Source: Hofstenia miamia
Lineage: Eukaryota; Xenacoelomorpha; Acoela; Hofsteniidae
Length of the DNA: 64,000 bases
Assembly: GCA_900660155.1 (NCBI GenBank)
Contig: CABFPE010000032.1
Span: 416,580-480,579 of the forward strand
Direction: 5' to 3'
Positions within the stretch are counted from its first letter, which is position 1; each line of letters begins with the position of its first letter. Below, piece by piece: positions 59,646 to 64,000 of the stretch. The translations under genes were made by a program, and so were the position numbers. The notes beneath the pieces are model-generated. The model saw only the letters and a list, made by a program, of their open reading frames with translations. It did not search any database and was not told where the DNA came from.

Positions 59646-61039
59646 TTAGAAGCCGTTGTTTTGCCATTTACACGTACGGTGCTAGTGTGTTTATGAGCAA
59701 CATCCAAGTCCTCATTAATGTATTTGAGAACTCGGAAATAATCTCAAGAATTTCACAGTATGGAATCTCATTACAGAATTGATTAAATGCAGGAAATCAC
59801 TTATCAAAAGCTTTTGAAATAATTAATGACACCATTGCTTATATTAACAAAGAAACTGCTGGCGAAATGCATTTGCAAACTTTGTAAACACAAATCCATT
59901 GAAAGCCAAGAATATTTTTCTTCGGGGGTTTTACTCTTCTACTAAAAATCGACGAGATGCTGATATAAAAATAATTTTATAATTTTTGATCCCCAATGTT
60001 GACGAAAGCATAAATGCAATCATCTAAATTCTCCAAAATGCATTTTTACTTATTCAAGATAGCAAAAATAATTTTAAAGATTGTTAAAATGCCATCTAGC
60101 GAACAGACTATAATTCACATATGAATTCATCTAAGGGCACATTTTTAAATAAATAATTCAATCATTCTAAAAATAAATAATAAGAAAATTCTGAGAACAA
60201 ATATCAATAATATATGCCTAATTGTTTGATAAACCATAATTAATAGAATTTAAACCATAATATAGAAGTTGTGTTTTTCATTGAAACATGAAAGTTATTA
60301 TTAGTTTATGTTGAACTTTGTTTCCAAACAAAATTAAAAGACACTCATTTTTCGATGTTATGTTGTTCCAAAAAATCCTATTAAGTAGCACTTGTAATTG
60401 GAAACATATAATGCAATTACTTATTTTTGAAATCAAAAAATTGTTCAAGAGAACTTACTTCAAATAATACTAAAATCCTGAAATAAATATTAATTTTCAT
60501 TTCAAAAACTAGTATTTATCTATAGGAACTTTTATGAATCACACATTTAAAAAATTGATTGGGTTTCCAGTAATTAAATTGCAAGCCATTTTCAAAAGAA
60601 TTCAACTAAAATGTTTTGAAAAAGATATTGGGGGAAACCTAAATTTTGTATAGCCATCATTGTCATAATAAACGTTTTCTCATATAATGCTTTTGACTTA
60701 AACTTTAGGTAGACATAGTATATGTCTTTGTTCGACTAGGCTTCGTTGCTTTTCATTTTTCAGCATTTTTGTGATAAAGTTATCAATTAATTTACATGAA
60801 GTTAACAACAGAGCTGTACCCTTGTGCCTAATCTAGGAACGGGAATCTATTAGATTTTATCGAATACAAAGACAATTGCAGAAAATCTAGATATTTGTTT
60901 GAAACATTAATGAATGTTCTGATAAGAAAAGCAATGAAAGTATCGCCAAAATAGATAGATCCAAAGAAAAACCTCTGTTTTTATATTGTGATGAATACCT
61001 TTTGATAGTCAAGAAAAACGAAGACATACGTAAACATAG
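59646..61039. other. Non-coding stretch after the LINE cluster
   Basis: The first 250 bp read in part like protein (YTYGASVFMSNIQVLINVFE, AFEIINDTIAYINKETAGE) but are not recognised and soon hit stops. The remainder is AT-rich with nothing identified. Confidence 0.4.
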
Positions 61040-61250
61040 ATGGACGCGGGTGTAATTTTTTATACCCACACTACACCGCAACGCATACGCATGTCTGTTA
61101 GAAAAATTCACAAGTATAATAAATTCTGTAACAAAATAAAAATGTCCACCCGCTCCTCACCGCAATCCGCGTAGCATTTGAAATTCAGCATCCCCACTGC
61201 ACCGGTACGGATAAAACCGCAACCCGCGCGAATAAACCTGCTCCCTTTCC
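61040..61250. other. GC-rich block with ACCGCA motifs
   Basis: ACACCGCAACG, TCACCGCAATCCGCG and AAAACCGCAACCCGCGCG occur within 150 bp. ACCGC is the complement of the GCGGT word that fills the hAT MITE at 24141. The block ends CCTGCTCCCTTTCCATC, loosely like that element's CCTGTACCACGCTCATC end. It is a plausible decayed end of a related hAT element. No matching left end or target duplication was found. Confidence 0.35.
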
Positions 61251-61636
61251 ATCTTTGTTCATACATCGAAAGAGCAATAGTTAGAAGAGTAAAGCCATAA
61301 CATCGTTGAATGTTCCTTACAAGTAGGAATCTATGGAGCCATGTGTGACAGCCTTAGCTTTAGACTTTTTGCTTTCTCGGCAATTACTTTTGTTGTAACT
61401 TAATTTTAAGTTAAGCTTAATTATAATCAACGTCAGATATAGAATTGGTGTAGTGCATCACTCTTTCGCTTTTCAATTAATATTCATTTTCAAAAAATCC
61501 TGCTTAAGCGGATTGTAACACTAGGAAACCATAAAGGATCGATTATTTTACCTTAAAGATAATGACATTTATATTATAAAATCAGTAATTGTGCGTCCCA
61601 ACTTAGGATTGCACTCCGTGAATTCTGTTTTTTCGT

Positions 61637-61676
61637 GGACTCCGAGAATAAAAACATGTTGTTATTCTCGGAGTCC
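61637..61676. repeat. Perfect 15-bp stem hairpin
   Basis: GGACTCCGAGAATAA (61637-61651) and TTATTCTCGGAGTCC (61662-61676) are exact complements around a 10-base loop that itself contains the palindrome AACATGTT. In RNA the stem could extend three more pairs. The function is unknown. It lies about 245 bp upstream of the secreted-peptide exon's ATG. Confidence 0.85.
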
Positions 61677-61883
61677 GCGGTACTTTACGCTTTTGTTACC
61701 TTACGATATTCAATATTATGTTTTTAATTTAATTAAGAATCCTCTGTTATATATATGTGGCATATTATAAATGGCATATTCTCAAATTCATTGATAAAAT
61801 TTTATAAAATATATTTAGGAAATACTACTGGATTCTTAAAGAAACTATTTCATGAAATTGGCCAATTAAATTAGAGTTGTTTT

Positions 61884-61890
61884 TATATAA
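61884..61890 (+). promoter_or_regulatory. TATA-like box before the secreted-peptide exon
   Basis: TATATAA lies 38 bases before the ATG at 61922. A TCAGA word follows at 61903, closer than the usual TATA to initiator spacing. The alternative is that CTCTCGTCAG at 61897-61906 is a splice acceptor and the promoter lies further upstream. Either reading is tentative in such AT-rich DNA. Confidence 0.4.
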
Positions 61891-61921
61891 ACGCTACTCT
61901 CGTCAGAGCATTAATGTTAAA

Positions 61922-62091
61922 ATGGTTAAGCACTTAGTTTTGCACATATTGCTAACTTTATACATAGTTAGTATTATATCTTCTGCAAATCGCCTCTTCA
62001 AACCTCATTATCCAGCAGAGGAATTCGCTTACAAAGTTCAAAGACCTCGACAAAGTAATGAAGACCGCATGGTCGATTCAAAAAGAAGTTG
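61922..62091 (+). CDS. Small secreted peptide precursor, first coding exon
   Basis: From the ATG at 61922 the frame gives a convincing signal peptide, MVKHLVLHILLTLYIVSIIS followed by SA, then about 34 residues beginning NRLFKPHYPAEEFAYK and ending DRMVDSKRS. The Lys-Arg pair is a typical prohormone-convertase site just before the exon end. GTATGT follows the bases TG at 62092, a good donor splitting the next codon (Cys or Trp). Read through, the frame stops at 62113 after SWYVFIPE. This could be a neuropeptide, hormone, antimicrobial or other secreted-peptide precursor. I do not recognise the family. In some arthropod peptide precursors a KRSW-type boundary opens the mature peptide, but that is only a suggestion. 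There is no neighbouring gene to give context. Confidence 0.6.
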
Positions 62092-62148
62092 GTATGTGTT
62101 TATTCCAGAATAACATTCCTTCTAACAGATATGCATTTTGCATTGCAG

Positions 62149-62185
62149 TTTTTATCTGACATTTGTACATTTATGCATCACGTAA
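62149..62185 (+). CDS. Tentative second exon of the secreted peptide gene
   Basis: GCATTTTGCATTGCAG at 62133-62148 is a good acceptor. Joining 62091 to 62149 removes a 57-base intron and turns the split codon into Cys, giving KRSCFYLTFVHLCIT and a stop at 62183-62185. AATAAA follows 9 bases after the stop. The predicted tail would hold two Cys with eight residues between them, as in small disulfide-ring peptides. This is inference only: the true next exon may lie further right or outside the window. Confidence 0.3.
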
Positions 62186-62193
62186 TTTGTTGG

Positions 62194-62199
62194 AATAAA
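62194..62199 (+). terminator. Possible polyadenylation signal
   Basis: AATAAA placed 9 bases after the tentative stop at 62185 and about 80 bases after the read-through stop at 62113. Such words are common by chance in AT-rich DNA, so weight it only together with the two frames above. Confidence 0.35.
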
Positions 62200-63439
62200 T
62201 GCTTTTAACTGAATATTTCTTCCAAATTCTATACCTATGTTGATTTATAAAGAGTAAATATCATATAAAGCTATTACTATTTAAAGTTTGTGAATCGTAG
62301 CAATGTAATAAGGTTCATTCTTTAAAAATTCAATATTTCACAACAATACGCTAACAGAAAAATTGAATTAAATTCTTAACACAAATACTTACAATATATA
62401 AACAAACTATCAATACATATAAGTGAGGGACGCCGATTTGATTATTAACAAATGAAACTAAAGGGACAAATTATATTATATTGGGAGAAAACTAACAATT
62501 TATACCAACAAGTCACAATTTTAGCTTAAATATTTATAAAATATTTTCATTACATATATGTTTGCATTGAATCGCCAGTTTTAAATTTAAACACTCAAAC
62601 CGTTTTTCCCAAATTTTCAAACATTTTGTTTCATGCCAATGACGAAATATGGGCACATTTATTGGTGAGCGTGGAATGTTGGAAATTTGTACTAACGTGT
62701 ATATTATTGTGCCAGAAGTCCTGGAAAATGTTAACAATTTTTTAATTATAAATCCGATTTCTTAAAAAGACTCAATTACGACAGTGATAATAATGTTATT
62801 GCACATAACAGCAAAATGCTTTCATTGATAAAGTAGTACAATTACCTAGGTATTGATTTTGTCAAATATAGAACAAAAGTTTAATGTACTCATTGTATAA
62901 CAGTATATAGATTAAATTTATAAAATGAGTCTTGGATATTTAGACAGTAAGTGAGCTATTTATGGGAATTAGCCTTTATTGGAATAGCATGCTTATCGAA
63001 ACATTGGCTCATTTAAGTTTGGAATTATAATTTTGTGACAATCTATACCTTCCATGAGCATTCAGGAAGTGAATTAATTAACTCAAAATTTAATCTGAAT
63101 TTTTATGTGTGGGTTCAGTAAGTAATCAAAAACGCATACTACTAAATATATAAATCAATGAAAACTGTGAATGATTATGCCGTAGAATGTCTAATAACTA
63201 ATAAAAGGTAAATGTGAAAGAAACATAGATAAAGAGTTCAGTATGATGTTATTTACCTGAATCTTTGGATGATAAAAGGAGATATAATTCCACCCATCAG
63301 TACATACAGTCTAAGAAGTATATTGCATCATTCGACGAACATTCTCTTGTACCACTACTGAATATCAAAGAATTTGACTAACTAAACATGCTCAATCTGC
63401 TGATGTGCCAATCTTCCACTAATCATTACAATTAAAGGT
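62200..63439. other. AT-rich non-coding stretch
   Basis: Nothing recognised. A minus frame at 62534-62737 has no known similarity. Confidence 0.5.
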
Positions 63440-63640
63440 TTTTCTAATGGGTCCACCTCTTTGGTCATTAATATTTCTATTTTTGATAGAATTTTTTTAA
63501 GTTTTCTTCATAAAACTATGCCATCAAAAACTATCTATCATGCTTTGTTCTTTGGTGATGCCTCCCAAATGGTTTTCCTTTGATTTGGCATCTTTTCATC
63601 GGCTGCACTGGAGGAACGGAACTTGCTATTGTGTCAAAGT
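63440..63640 (+). pseudogene. Possible reverse-transcriptase remnant
   Basis: LMGPPLWSLIFLFLIEFF near 63445 resembles motif B of LINE reverse transcriptases (GxPQGSxLSPLLFxxxI), and about 30 residues later ALFFGDASQMVF resembles motif C (LFADDTQxxF). Spacing is right but both blocks are heavily changed and in different frames. Further downstream, to 64000, I see only weak, unassignable reading. Confidence 0.35.
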
Positions 63641-64000
63641 CAAAGTGAAAAAAGCTGCTTGCTGCAGTTATCACAAATTTTGTTTAGTACAGGAATGATA
63701 TGTGGATGTACATAAGCTAATATTACTAACACTCTGTTATATCATAATTGACACATATCATCCAAAAGGCACCCCTCAAACTTAAGAATAGGCTGAGTGA
63801 ATGTGCACTACATCCCGTGTGTTAGATAACATAGTGAAAAATGTTTTGGGAATCCGAAGCTTAACATAGTCTTACGAGCAACTGTGATTAGATTTTTTGC
63901 AACACTTCAGTACAAGTTCCTTGAGAAATAGAAAACCTGAAAGTTATTTAGATGCAAAAAGCTTGCATATATCTGTGCGAAGATCGAGCAACTGGTTGGG

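Noticed and set aside
57568-59667. Several long minus-strand frames rich in Leu, Ser and Phe
   Set aside because: They are antisense shadows of the Lys/Glu-rich R2-like LINE coding strand.

Overview
The window looks like nuclear DNA of an AT-rich invertebrate animal, by eye around 30% GC. It has long non-coding stretches, GT-AG introns, many (AT)n microsatellites and a large mixed load of decayed transposons. I cannot name the species. The metazoan SLC24-type exons and the transposon mix (R2-like and other LINEs, hAT, Tc1, piggyBac, Harbinger-type) fit an invertebrate, and an arthropod is only a weak guess.

Host genes are sparse. On the minus strand, two exons (10431-10230 and 7622-7435) join in phase into the first ion-binding repeat of a divergent K+-dependent Na+/Ca2+ exchanger (SLC24/NCKX type). 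Later exons are not recognised and probably lie to the left, outside the window. On the plus strand near the right end (61922-62091) is an exon for a small secreted peptide precursor: signal peptide, short propeptide, then a Lys-Arg site. A TATA-like box lies before it and an AATAAA signal soon after it.

The rest is repeats. From left to right: three diverged copies of one unnamed dispersed repeat (near 0.3, 3.4 and 17.1 kb); a GC-rich block at 4.5-5.3 kb; an internally deleted Tc1-type element inside the exchanger intron (8322-8883); a second Tc1 transposase fossil (15255-15695); a cluster of three short DNA elements with clear termini at 22.9-27.3 kb (a 29-bp perfect-TIR MITE, an hAT MITE full of GCGGT motifs, and a Harbinger-like element); a piggyBac fossil (27955-28480); an hAT MITE with a near-perfect 8-bp target duplication (37742-38143); a 4350-bp array of a 104-bp unit with no variant seen between copies (38597-42946); and a dense graveyard of non-LTR retrotransposons from 44.4 to 59.6 kb holding at least four LINE lineages plus one unclassified transposon-like gene.

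Assembly quality matters here. Multi-base N runs lie at 11131, 22409, 33643, 46568 and 58870, and single Ns at 1968, 25128, 25786, 57236, 57298 and 58011. Most are flanked by near-identical duplicated sequence, so several apparent local duplications are probably unmerged haplotypes or mis-joined contigs.
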